Source: Halosolutus gelatinilyticus
Lineage (GTDB): Archaea > Halobacteriota > Halobacteria > Halobacteriales > Natrialbaceae
Assembly (NCBI RefSeq): GCF_023028105.1
Contig: NZ_CP095491.1
Coordinates: 3,100,001 to 3,164,000 of the forward strand
DNA length: 64,000 bases
Direction of reading: 5' to 3'
Both the position numbers and the translations under genes were made by a program. This document shows positions 1-8,472 of this stretch, in pieces. Below the pieces are notes generated by a model. That model did no database searches, was not told the origin of the DNA, and worked only from the letters and a program-made list of their open reading frames with translations. Position 1 is the stretch's first letter; every line of letters starts with the position of its first letter.

Positions 1-47
1 TGTCCGCGGTCGTGACCGTCCGTCCGATCGTCGTTCCGATCCGGCAT
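1..47 (-). CDS. Start of a further pilus-operon protein (partial)
   Basis: Only the first 15 codons lie in the window (MPDRNDDRTDGHDRG). The ATG overlaps the TAA of the preceding leftward gene (TAATG), the tight coupling expected inside an operon. An in-frame ATG two codons upstream (base 53) is an alternative start. It is probably the next small surface or pilin-like protein of the secretion cluster. The fragment is too short to name a family. Confidence 0.5.
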   Translation of the reverse strand, partial: MPDRNDDRTDGHDRG

Positions 48-682
48 TACCATAGTATCACCCGCACTTCGACGAGATTGTAGACGCCGCTGTCGCCGCT
101 CGATCGCTGCGAAATCGGGTACTCGGTGGTCTCCGCGAGCGTCGGTTTGGCACCTGACTCATTCGGCCTCGTGAGGAGGTCGTCCTCGTACAGCGTCACC
201 ACGTGACTCGCGGTGAACGCGTCCGACGGCGGCGATCCCTGGTACACCATGTAGGTGCTCTCGAACCCGTCGACGCTGTCGTTGTAGGAGACGAGTTCGA
301 CGTTGTAGCTCCAGCCGTCGTTGGTGTACCGATCGTGCAGGATCGCGCCGAGCCTGGACTGATTCGCGAACTCGGACGCCGTGTATGTCTTCTCGTCCTG
401 TCCGCTGGCGGGTTCGGTTGCGTTGTAGAACGCCCCGTCCGATTCGTTCCAGTTTCGGATCGTCTCCGATAAGTTTCCGTCCTGGCTGGAGACGGTGAGC
501 GCGTCCTGGGATTCCTGTTGCAGCTGCGCCTTGACGGTCCGATCGGCCAGACCGCCGGTCGTCGGCGTGATCACGACCGCCTGCAGGGCGAAGAGGACCG
601 CCAGCAGAAGGATCATCGCGCCGATGAACCCCTCGAGCGTGTACGCCTGTGCCCGTTCCGTTTGCACTGTCCTGTCGAGCAT
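47..682 (-). CDS. Pilin-like membrane-anchored protein of the Tad-like operon (haloarchaeal DUF7288-type)
   Basis: A 211-residue protein with one hydrophobic N-terminal segment (about residues 14-40) preceded by the polar stretch QAYTLEGFIGAM, and then a long polar, presumably extracytoplasmic, domain. This is the layout of type IV pilin-like subunits or minor pseudopilins. It is fourth in a leftward operon behind a secretion ATPase, a TadC-like protein and another small membrane protein; the gap to its upstream neighbour is 4 bp. I believe it belongs to one of the haloarchaeal domain families annotated beside such operons (DUF7288-like), but that is from memory. A role as a minor pilin or assembly factor is inferred from context. 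Confidence 0.75.
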   Translation of the reverse strand: MLDRTVQTERAQAYTLEGFIGAMILLLAVLFALQAVVITPTTGGLADRTVKAQLQQESQDALTVSSQDGNLSETIRNWNESDGAFYNATEPASGQDEKTYTASEFANQSRLGAILHDRYTNDGWSYNVELVSYNDSVDGFESTYMVYQGSPPSDAFTASHVVTLYEDDLLTRPNESGAKPTLAETTEYPISQRSSGDSGVYNLVEVRVILW

Positions 683-686
683 GGTC

Positions 687-1232
687 TCACCAGACCCTCA
701 CGATGAGCCGACAGGCCGGCTCGCAATCGATCGAGTCGTCGACGGTGACGATGCGAGCGGAACTGGCCGCCGATTGGTTCCCGTACGTGTGCCCGCCGTT
801 CCAGTTGGATCCGACTGGGGTGCCGTCGAGTCGTTCGACCGTGACGTTGACCCTGTCGAAGACGGCATCGACGTCACCGCTCGCATCTTTGCTCGCCCGG
901 AGGCCGAGCGTCGCGACCAGCTCCTCGGAGTCTCCCGTGTAGTTGCCCTTGAAGGTGGTCGCGTTGAGCTCGTTGGGCCGCTCGGTGCTCGCGTTCTCGA
1001 CGATCCGGTCCGCGATCCGATCGGCCTGCGCCGTTTCGGCGCCGCTGATCGACGACTCGTGGGGCGCCGACAGCGACGGGACGTACATGAAGACGAACGC
1101 GACCGTCAGGATGAAGATCCCGATCCCGACCGCGAAGTCCTGCGTGGTCTGGCCCCGATCCGAGCGAGGGACCGAACCGGTCTTCGCCCCTCCGGTCCCG
1201 GATCGGGATCCCGAGCGGTATCTGCGCGTCAT
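687..1232 (-). CDS. Pilin-like membrane-anchored protein of the Tad-like operon (haloarchaeal DUF7287-type)
   Basis: A 181-residue protein. A basic N-terminus (residues 1-25) is followed by RGQTTQDFAVGIGIFILTVA, which resembles the processing and assembly region of archaeal type IV pilins (basic residue, Gly, polar residues, then about 20 hydrophobic residues). The remainder is a polar domain with Asn-rich patches typical of exported haloarchaeal proteins. It begins 1 nt after the stop of the TadC-like gene, so translation is probably coupled. The assignment to a minor pilin-like or assembly role is inference from signal architecture and operon position. Confidence 0.75.
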   Translation of the reverse strand: MTRRYRSGSRSGTGGAKTGSVPRSDRGQTTQDFAVGIGIFILTVAFVFMYVPSLSAPHESSISGAETAQADRIADRIVENASTERPNELNATTFKGNYTGDSEELVATLGLRASKDASGDVDAVFDRVNVTVERLDGTPVGSNWNGGHTYGNQSAASSARIVTVDDSIDCEPACRLIVRVW

Positions 1233-1233
1233 G

Positions 1234-3297
1234 TTAGGCCACCACTGCCCAGCCCACGAGTGCGATCGTCGCGAGGATGATCACGTACTTGAGTCCGCTC
1301 AGCAGGTCCGCGTCCCGGATGTAGCCGCTGATGAACCCGGAAATGATCGCCTGCAGCGTCACGGCGTGAAAGAACAACACCGACAGCAGGTCGATCTGGA
1401 CGTTCTCGCTCAAGTTCGCCTGGGCGAGTTCCCCGCCGGCACCGCCGGTGTCGACGTCCGAACCGCTGGTCTCGAGGCCCGCCATCGTGTCGATGAACTG
1501 CGTCTTGAGGATCGCGATCACCGCGAGCACCGTCATGAACGTCATGATGATGATCACGACCTGCATCCGGGTTCGCGACTTGCGCTCGCGCTCGATGTCG
1601 TCGTGGTTCTCGCTGGCGCGAGCGGCCGTCCGGAGCACGTCCGAAATCTGGTTCGACGCCTCCTGTGCCTCCGTGATCAGGCGCGTCGTTCGGGCGAGTC
1701 GTGGAATGTGGTACTTGTTGTTGAACTCGATGAGCGCCTCCTTCAGGCTCATCCCGTAGTTGACCTTCGTGTGCATCATCTCGAACTCGCGGGCCAGCTT
1801 CCCGCTCGTCGTGTCCGAGACCGACTTGAGCGACTCGAGCAGCGTGAGCCCGGTGTCGTTCGCGCTCGAGAGCTTCCGCAGGTCCTCCGAGAGCTTGTTG
1901 ACGACGGTGTTCCGGTGGCGAACGTTCCACTCCCGGAAAATCGACAGCGGAATCGCGACGACGTACAGCGGGAGGTACAGGTAGACGAACGTCCCCCAGA
2001 CGGGGTTGGCCAGCAGCCCGTCCCAGGACGTCGGCGCCGAGCTGGACACCATCGCCGTCACGACGACCACCGTCGCGATCGGGACCGTCAGAAACAGCGT
2101 GTACAGCGGATCGTCCCGGAAGAAGATGTGCGGCCGCGTCAGGACGGTCATCGTCTCGTGGGTCCCCTCGCGGTTTTTGATCCGATCGAAGACGCTGTGC
2201 TCGCCGGTGAACTGCTCGACGAGCCCGAGGTTGAGCAGCCCGCGCTCTTGCTCGCTCCGGACGCGGCGATCGCCCCCGCCCAGGCTCAGGTAGCCGTCGC
2301 CGGGTTCGTCGTGTTTGACCGTCGAAACGAGGACGATAAAGCCGACTCCGGTCAGCGGAATCAGCCCGTAGACGGTCAGGTAGAGCATCTCGTTCGTCAC
2401 GCTCGCTTGCGGCATCATCTGCATGATGACCATGATGATGATCAACAGCAGCGGGAACAGCGACAGTGTCATGTACATCTCGCCGAACAGCTCGAGCGTC
2501 TCGAGGGTGAGCTCCTGTTCCTGTTTGGCGGTCCGCATGTGCTTTTCTTTCTTGTCCTCGAGGAAGCTCTCCATGTCGCCGCCGCTGTTGACGATCGAGA
2601 GCATGTCGGTCAGGAACTGCGAGAGTTCGTCGCTCGGCGTCTCCAGTGCCTGCTTTCGGATCGCCGTCCGGTAGTCGACGTCGAAGTACTCCGTCTCCTT
2701 GACGATGCTCTGGAACTCCTTTGCGACCTCGCCGTAGGTGTCATCGGCCTGTGCCATCGCCTCGATGATCTCGAGTTGGTTCAACCCGCCGACGGACAGC
2801 GCGTACATGAACGAGACCGAGTCGGTCAGGAGCATATTGATCTCGCGCTTGCGCGTCGACGCCCGCGAGTAGGGGATCGCCGCCAGCGAGCCGAACCCGA
2901 GCGCGAATCCGATCGTCCCGAACAGGATTCCCGTCCCGATCACCAGCGCGGGAACCCGAAGGGTGTCGATCAGATGGAGGAGTTGCTCGTTGCCGATCGG
3001 AATGCCGAGGAGTGCGTCGACGCGGACGAGGCCGGTGGCGAACAGCCCGTACCCGAGCATCAACCCGAGCAGCCAGAGCCCGAGGCCGGCGATGAAGCCG
3101 ACGCCGAGCGCCCGGGAGAGGTAGAGCTCGACCGTGTCGGTCATCCGCGCCTGTGCGAGTTTTTTCTCGACGTCGGCGACGAACTCGCTCTCCTCGCCGA
3201 ACAGGCGAACGTACAGCGGATAGAACCGCTCGCCGAACGCGTCGGAACTCGTCGAGACGTCACTGGAGCCGCCGCTCGTGTCCGTTCGCAGGCTCAT
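1234..3297 (-). CDS. Type II/IV secretion system membrane protein, TadC/GspF-like
   Basis: A 687-residue polytopic membrane protein with two T2SSF-type modules, at roughly residues 150-330 and 470-640. Each module is a cytoplasmic helical bundle followed by hydrophobic segments such as LSLFPLLLIIIMVIM and VVIIIMTFMTVLAVIAIL. In archaeal pilus and archaellum systems this protein is the inner platform coupled to the ATPase. Its ATG overlaps the stop of the ATPase gene by 4 bp (ATGA), so the two are almost certainly co-translated. The doubled F domain is normal for archaeal platform proteins. Specific assignment to adhesion pili rather than another secretion machine is not possible here. Confidence 0.9.
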   Translation of the reverse strand: MSLRTDTSGGSSDVSTSSDAFGERFYPLYVRLFGEESEFVADVEKKLAQARMTDTVELYLSRALGVGFIAGLGLWLLGLMLGYGLFATGLVRVDALLGIPIGNEQLLHLIDTLRVPALVIGTGILFGTIGFALGFGSLAAIPYSRASTRKREINMLLTDSVSFMYALSVGGLNQLEIIEAMAQADDTYGEVAKEFQSIVKETEYFDVDYRTAIRKQALETPSDELSQFLTDMLSIVNSGGDMESFLEDKKEKHMRTAKQEQELTLETLELFGEMYMTLSLFPLLLIIIMVIMQMMPQASVTNEMLYLTVYGLIPLTGVGFIVLVSTVKHDEPGDGYLSLGGGDRRVRSEQERGLLNLGLVEQFTGEHSVFDRIKNREGTHETMTVLTRPHIFFRDDPLYTLFLTVPIATVVVVTAMVSSSAPTSWDGLLANPVWGTFVYLYLPLYVVAIPLSIFREWNVRHRNTVVNKLSEDLRKLSSANDTGLTLLESLKSVSDTTSGKLAREFEMMHTKVNYGMSLKEALIEFNNKYHIPRLARTTRLITEAQEASNQISDVLRTAARASENHDDIERERKSRTRMQVVIIIMTFMTVLAVIAILKTQFIDTMAGLETSGSDVDTGGAGGELAQANLSENVQIDLLSVLFFHAVTLQAIISGFISGYIRDADLLSGLKYVIILATIALVGWAVVA

Positions 3298-6200
3298 GTG
3301 TCGCTCTCCTCGTCGCTCTCACCGAAGATTCCGCCGTCGGCCTCCTCGTCGGTTTTGAAGATCGAATTGTCGTCGGTGTCGTCGGCCGCATCGAACAGCG
3401 ATCCGTCGTCGTCGGCCGCGTCGTCCTCGTCGTCGCTGAAGATCGAACTCGATTCGTCGCCGAATATCGAGCCGTCCCCGCCGTCGTCGGCGCGGTCCGC
3501 CGCCACCGACTCGTCGGGAGTCGCAGCCTCGTCTCGACTGTCGTCGGCATCCGCAGTCCCGATCGGCTCGTCCGTCGACCCCGGCGGGTCGTCCGCCTCG
3601 ACCGGGGGCGATCGATCGCCGTCGAGCTCGCTGCCTTCCGCGTCGTCCTCGGCAGCCGATTCTTCGCCGAGTTCGATCGTCGGCGGCGTCGGCTCGTCCT
3701 CGTCGACTGGTTCCTCGCTGCGATCGTCCGCCAGCTCCGAAGCATCGAACCGCACGGTGACGTCGGTCGACTCCCCGCTGGTTTCGTCCGGGTTCAACTG
3801 ATCGCTGAAGTCGTCCGTTTCCCGTTCGTCTCCGTCCGGATCGAAGATGGAGTCGAGGTCGTCGTCGGGGAACAGCGAGTCGAACGCGGACGTATCGCGC
3901 GCCGGTGCTCCCTCGGTCGCTTCGGCCGGCGGCGTACCGACTGCCTCGTCGAGTTCGTCCAGGGTTTCACCCATGTCGTCGAACAATCCGCCGAGATCGC
4001 CATCGTCGGCGTCGTCGGACGGGAGAACCCCCGACTCGCTCTCGGCGCTGGCGGTTCCGGTTTCGGGGTCGGGTGCGAGGGCCCCGCTCCCGTCACCTGG
4101 TTCGGCGTTCGCGCCGGACGCGCGTCCGGGGAGCGCCGGCGTCTCGTTTTGCGCGCCGCTCGGGCCCGCGTTCGCGGCTGGTGCCGTCGCGTTCGCACCG
4201 ATCGCGTCGGACTCGGCTTCGGCCGTCGCCCCGTCGTCCCCGTCTCCGTCGAGGTCGAACCCGCTGTCGTCGCTGAGCCACGCGGGATCCTCCGACTCGG
4301 CGTCGGCTCCGGCGCCGAACGCGATCGACCCGTCGCCGAGTTCCCACTCGTCTTCCTCGATGCTACTATCGACGGCCCCCGCGAAGTCGAAGTCGTCCGA
4401 CTCCGCACGGCCGACGCCGATCGGGTCCACGTCTTCGAGGTCGCTCAGGGCGCTCGCGAGTCCGCTCGGGGTTTTGCCGCGGTACTCCTCGAACAGCGAC
4501 TCCTCGGCCCGTTCGAGGATGTCCATCGAGAGGTTGTACGTCTCTGTCGTCGATCCCGGTCGCGGGACGAGTTCCTCCTTCTCCGGATCGACGTCGATCA
4601 GCACGCTCTCCATCTCCCGGAGGTCCTCGAGACTGTCCTCGAGCTTGCCGTTCGCGATCAGCGTGAGGATCGTGTCGGGATCGTTGATGAACGCCTGGAC
4701 CGTCGCGGCGACCTCCGCGTACGTGTTCAGTTCGTTCTTGATGAGGTACGCGATGATCACCTGTCGCTTGAACAGTTCCTCCTCGAGTTTCTCCGAATTC
4801 CAGCCCCGATCGAACTGGATCTCCTCTAAGGTGTTCGAGTCCCCCATCTTGAGGTACTCGTCGGTCTCGGCCTGCCACTGGTAAACGTCCTGGACGTTGA
4901 TCTCGTCGTGTTCGGCCTCGTAGTGGTTGATCTCCGTCAGGGACTTGTTCCGGCGGACCTTCGATCCCTGGACCCGAGTCTGGGTCTGGATCGACACCAG
5001 ATCCAGCGCGGTGAACATCGTCTTCGAGACGTTGATCGGGTCGGTCGTGAACCGCTTCAACACCTCGTCGACGGAGTCCGCGTGGAACGTGGTGTAGGTC
5101 GTGTGGCCGGTCGACATGACCTGGAACAGTGTCCGTCCTTCCTCGCCGCGGATCTCGCCCATCACGATGTAGTCGGGACGCTGACGGAGCGCGGCTTCCA
5201 GCAGGTCGAACTCGTCGACGTCGCCCTGCTCGTCGTCGGCGAACGACGGCCGGGTGACGCTCGCGATCCAGTTGCGCTGGGGTAGTTCGACCTCGCGGGT
5301 GTCCTCGATCGAGACGATCTTCGCGTTGCTCGGAATGAACAGCGAGACGGCGTTCAGCGACGTCGTCTTCCCGGACGCGGTACCGCCGGCGAAGATCAGG
5401 CTCTTGTGGTTCTCGATGCAAAGCCAGAGGAACGCCATCTCGTCTAAGCTGAACGTGTTCCAGTTGATGAGGTCGACCGGCGTGAACGGGACGTCCTTGA
5501 ACTGCCGGATCGTGTAGTTGGTCCCGTGGTCGGACACTTCTTGCCCGAGCGTCAACTGGGCGCGGGAGCCGTCGGGGAGCGTCGCGTCGACCTGCGGGAG
5601 CCGCTTGCTGATACCCTTCCCCGATCGCTGGGCGAGTTTGACGACGAAGTCGTCGAGCTCCTCTTTGCCGTGGTAGATGTTGGAGATGATCTGCTCGTAC
5701 TCCGAGTGATAGACGAAGACCGGCGAGTTGTAGCCGTCACAGGAGATGTCCTCGACGTTGATGTCGTGTTTGATGCCGTCGATCCGCTCGTAGCCGATGA
5801 AATCGCGCTTCAGCAGGTACAGCAGTTTTTCGACCTGGTACTCGTTCAGCGTATCCGGGTCGTCCTCGAGGATCGCCGGTTCCGGTCGAACCTCGATCCC
5901 CTGGAGTTGTTTCGGTCCTTCGATCCCGTCGGTCTCGTCGTCCTCGTCGTCGAGGAGGTTCCGGACCGTCTCCAACAGCCCCATCGTCGTCGTCCCGTCC
6001 GACGATCGTTCGAAGAGATCGTACCGCTTTAACAGCCGCTGGGTCTCTTCCTCGATGACCTCGCGTCGGCCGTCCTCGCTCGCTTTCTCTTTGATTCCCT
6101 CGTCGGAGTATTTGATCGCCGTCCTGAGTTTGCCGGAGAGGAACTCCTGAAGTTCCTCTTCGATCTCGTTGCAGTACGGCTCGATCACGGAGTACTTCTT

Positions 6201-7016
6201 CTCGTTTTCCTTCTCGGAGTGGAAGATGACCACGCAGGCGTAGGGTTTGTTCACCCAGTAGCGCTCGACCTCCTGGAAGTGGGTCTTCTTCTCCATCGGG
6301 ACGGCCTTCTCGAGGTCGTAGCGATTGGTGACGGTGGTGTTGCCGTCCGCCGTCGAGAAGAACTCGTCCTCGTCGAAGTCATCCTGGACGTTGACCGTCC
6401 GCTCCTCGACGATGTCGTCGAGTTCCATCGCGATGTCGTCGCCGATCGAAAGCCGGCTCTCGAGCGTGTCAGGGTCGAATCCGAGGGCGTCTTCCTCGTC
6501 GTGACGGATGATATCGCCGTCGCCATCGCGGGGTCGACTGCCGTCGTCCTCGTAGTAGTACTCCCACTTGTAGTGCTCCCACGTGTAGACGTCCTTGACG
6601 ACCGGCGTCGTCTCGGGGTCGACGTAGTCCAAAAAGACGTCCCAAAGCGCCTCGGCGTTCGGTTTCGCGGGGTCCGCGACGATCGATTCGAGGATGTCCG
6701 GGTGGAATCCCAGGTACGATGCGGGGTCGAACTCGACCCGCTCCCAGTCCGCGCCGCGCGGAATCGCCGGTTCGGCCGCCCCGGCGGTATCGAGACCGAG
6801 TTGATCCTCGGCCCCGGGTGAATCGTCGGGGTAGAGCTTCGATACTTCGTCCCCGTGCCCGTGTTCTGCCATGAAATCCGCCCACGTGTAGTCGCCGACA
6901 CGGACGCTCGAATCCGAGTCTGACTCGTGGAATCGTTTGTCCTCCGACGCAGAATCGGACGCCTCGCCGTCAGAAAAGTGCCCGGCATCCGACTGGTCGG
7001 CCTCGTCAATAGCCAT
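3294..7016 (-). CDS. Type II/IV secretion ATPase (TadA/VirB11-like) with long acidic tail
   Basis: A 1240-residue ATPase from the chosen ATG, which sits just behind GGGTGG; a GTG 21 bp upstream is the alternative start. The Walker A GGTASGKTTS has its Lys near residue 550. It is followed by an Asp box and the Walker B/His-box region (VMGEIRGEEGRTLF, TGHTTYTTFHADS). The order fits an archaeal pilus assembly ATPase. After the core (ending near residue 830) comes an Asp/Glu/Ser-rich, probably disordered tail of about 400 residues. Its last 232 residues hold eight short (S/G)(I/L)F motifs flanked by acids. It is the first gene of the leftward operon. Ordinary family members are considerably shorter, so the tail is the odd feature. 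Confidence 0.9.
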   Translation of the reverse strand: MAIDEADQSDAGHFSDGEASDSASEDKRFHESDSDSSVRVGDYTWADFMAEHGHGDEVSKLYPDDSPGAEDQLGLDTAGAAEPAIPRGADWERVEFDPASYLGFHPDILESIVADPAKPNAEALWDVFLDYVDPETTPVVKDVYTWEHYKWEYYYEDDGSRPRDGDGDIIRHDEEDALGFDPDTLESRLSIGDDIAMELDDIVEERTVNVQDDFDEDEFFSTADGNTTVTNRYDLEKAVPMEKKTHFQEVERYWVNKPYACVVIFHSEKENEKKYSVIEPYCNEIEEELQEFLSGKLRTAIKYSDEGIKEKASEDGRREVIEEETQRLLKRYDLFERSSDGTTTMGLLETVRNLLDDEDDETDGIEGPKQLQGIEVRPEPAILEDDPDTLNEYQVEKLLYLLKRDFIGYERIDGIKHDINVEDISCDGYNSPVFVYHSEYEQIISNIYHGKEELDDFVVKLAQRSGKGISKRLPQVDATLPDGSRAQLTLGQEVSDHGTNYTIRQFKDVPFTPVDLINWNTFSLDEMAFLWLCIENHKSLIFAGGTASGKTTSLNAVSLFIPSNAKIVSIEDTREVELPQRNWIASVTRPSFADDEQGDVDEFDLLEAALRQRPDYIVMGEIRGEEGRTLFQVMSTGHTTYTTFHADSVDEVLKRFTTDPINVSKTMFTALDLVSIQTQTRVQGSKVRRNKSLTEINHYEAEHDEINVQDVYQWQAETDEYLKMGDSNTLEEIQFDRGWNSEKLEEELFKRQVIIAYLIKNELNTYAEVAATVQAFINDPDTILTLIANGKLEDSLEDLREMESVLIDVDPEKEELVPRPGSTTETYNLSMDILERAEESLFEEYRGKTPSGLASALSDLEDVDPIGVGRAESDDFDFAGAVDSSIEEDEWELGDGSIAFGAGADAESEDPAWLSDDSGFDLDGDGDDGATAEAESDAIGANATAPAANAGPSGAQNETPALPGRASGANAEPGDGSGALAPDPETGTASAESESGVLPSDDADDGDLGGLFDDMGETLDELDEAVGTPPAEATEGAPARDTSAFDSLFPDDDLDSIFDPDGDERETDDFSDQLNPDETSGESTDVTVRFDASELADDRSEEPVDEDEPTPPTIELGEESAAEDDAEGSELDGDRSPPVEADDPPGSTDEPIGTADADDSRDEAATPDESVAADRADDGGDGSIFGDESSSIFSDDEDDAADDDGSLFDAADDTDDNSIFKTDEEADGGIFGESDEESDT
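3297..3992 (-). repeat. Coding array of eight acidic (S/G)(I/L)F short motifs in the ATPase tail
   Basis: Reading the C-terminal 232 residues of the secretion ATPase gives GGLFDD, DSLFPDD, DSIFDPD, GSIFGDE, SSIFSDD, GSLFDAA, NSIFKTD and GGIFGES, each set in Asp/Glu-rich sequence. The last five fall within 60 residues. The DNA is not a perfect tandem repeat, so the peptide pattern rather than the nucleotide sequence appears to be kept. Confidence 0.75.
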
Positions 7017-7274
7017 TGGAACCACCCTATCACTCACCCTTCAAAAAATTCATGCACACATTACCACTTCTGATAATTTCAGCGGGTGGAGGCCGTAACA
7101 TCTACTTCTGGAGTCACACGCCAGGATGTTTCAGTTCCATCATATGATCGGAGAAACGAATGCCCGAAGAGTAAGTTCTGTATCATAACACCTCGTATGG
7201 TATCGTCAATCGAGGTCCGCCGATCGGAAAGGTCGACAAGAACGGCCCTCGTGAGGGACGACACGTGGCAGTTC

Positions 7275-8042
7275 ATGAGTGAACTCTTCGACCTCTCCGG
7301 ACGAGTCGCACTGGTAACCGGCGGCGGCCGCGGCATCGGTCGCGCGATCGCCGTCGAACTCGCGACCGCGGGTGCGGCGGTCGTTCCCGCAGCCCGATCG
7401 ACCGACGAGATCGAGACGGTCGCCGAGACGATCGACGACGACGGCGGCGACGCGCTGGCCGTCCCCGCGGACGTAACCGATCCGGACGACGTGACGAACG
7501 CGATCGCCGCGGCGGAGGACGCCTTCGGCCCCGTCGACGTGGTCGTCAACAACGCCGGCTTCAATCCCGACGACGCGCTCGGCCGCCCGGAGGACGTCCC
7601 CGCGGAGAGCTTCGATCGGGTACTCGGCGTGAATCTCGACGGCGCCTACGAGGTGACGACCGCGGCCGCCGACTCGCTGCTCGAGAGCGACGGCGGATCG
7701 GTGATCAACGTCGCCAGCGTCGGCGGCCTGGTCGGCCTCCCGCGCCAGCACCCGTATGTCGCGTCGAAACACGGCCTGGTCGGCCTCACGAAGAGCGTCG
7801 CGCTCGACTGGGCGCCCGACGTGCGGGTCAACGCGATCGCTCCCGGCTACGTCTCGACGGAACTGACCGAGGACCTCGAAGCGAACGAAGAACTCCGGCG
7901 GTCGATCCTCGATCGCACGCCGCTCGGTCGGTTCGCCGATCCGGAAGAGATCGCCGGGCCGGCGGTCTTCCTCGCGAGCGACGCCGCGAGCTACGTCACC
8001 GGCGCGGTGCTCGCCGCCGACGGCGGCTGGACGGCGCGGTGA
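7275..8042 (+). CDS. Short-chain dehydrogenase/reductase (SDR), FabG-like
   Basis: A 255-residue classical SDR. The chosen ATG gives MSELFDLSGRVALVTGGG; the open frame upstream is non-homologous leader. The NAD(P)-binding motif TGGGRGIG is at residues 15-22, NNAG at 92-95, catalytic Ser148, and YVASK with Tyr161 and Lys165. The C-terminus (PEEIAGPAVFLASD, VTGAVLAADGGW) is typical of FabG-type 3-oxoacyl or sugar/polyol reductases. The substrate cannot be read from sequence. It is divergent from the pilus operon across about 260 bp of AT-richer DNA and is followed by an acyl-CoA dehydrogenase on the same strand, so an acyl-CoA-related substrate is possible. Confidence 0.9.
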   Translation: MSELFDLSGRVALVTGGGRGIGRAIAVELATAGAAVVPAARSTDEIETVAETIDDDGGDALAVPADVTDPDDVTNAIAAAEDAFGPVDVVVNNAGFNPDDALGRPEDVPAESFDRVLGVNLDGAYEVTTAAADSLLESDGGSVINVASVGGLVGLPRQHPYVASKHGLVGLTKSVALDWAPDVRVNAIAPGYVSTELTEDLEANEELRRSILDRTPLGRFADPEEIAGPAVFLASDAASYVTGAVLAADGGWTAR

Positions 8043-8472
8043 TCGTTCACGGTCCCGTTGGTAGAGTCGGCTAGAAAACCGGTCGGGAACGCGCCGTCGA
8101 TTCGCACCGCCGGAGCGAACGCAACGGCGGAATTCGAGACCGAGATCGCGCGGTTATCCGCCGTCTGCCCCGTCGACGAGGCTCGTCGCCGTCGCCTTCG
8201 AGTTGGCGCCGCGGAACCACCTCGCCGAAGGCGACCACCTCGTAGATCGTCGACGCCGCCCGGAACCGGGCTCGTCCGAGCGTCCCTCGTCGAGCCGATC
8301 GGTCTCCAGCCAATCTGATCGCGCCAGATTTCCAGCCGTCAATATGATTCTCATGGTGCTGTTCTCGTAAGCTAAATTGGCCAAAATAATTACCGAAGGT
8401 AGAATATTTGGCGTTTTGCTTACCACATCGAACGGCAGATATACCTGTTGAGAGTGCGAACGAAGAGCGAAC
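8043..8472 (+). promoter_or_regulatory. Intergenic region with promoter of the acyl-CoA dehydrogenase
   Basis: A 430-bp gap. The first 280 bp are GC-rich with no convincing gene. From about 8320 the DNA turns AT-rich and holds TTACCGAAGGTAG (8390-8402), which is shared with another fatty-acid gene promoter. A TATA-like GATATACC near 8437 lies about 30 nt before the ATG at 8473, indicating a leaderless transcript. Confidence 0.5.
8390..8402. promoter_or_regulatory. Putative operator TTACCGAAGGTAG (copy 1 of a shared fatty-acid gene motif)
   Basis: An imperfect palindrome, TTACC-GAA-GGTAG, about 40 bp upstream of the TATA-like element of the acyl-CoA dehydrogenase at 8473. It matches 11 of 13 positions with the site upstream of the acyl-CoA ligase operon (55549-55561). 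A role as a regulator-binding site is inference from this match and from the type of genes it precedes. Confidence 0.45.

Noticed and set aside
943-3801. A 952-codon rightward frame
   Set aside because: It runs antisense to the TadC-like gene and the end of the ATPase gene. Its composition is Arg/Asp shadow sequence typical of the opposite strand of GC-rich codons, with no domain.
8071-8360. Leftward frame containing RARFRAASTIYEVVAFGEVV
   Set aside because: It reads like protein for a short stretch but has no plausible start or promoter and overlaps the acyl-CoA dehydrogenase frame.
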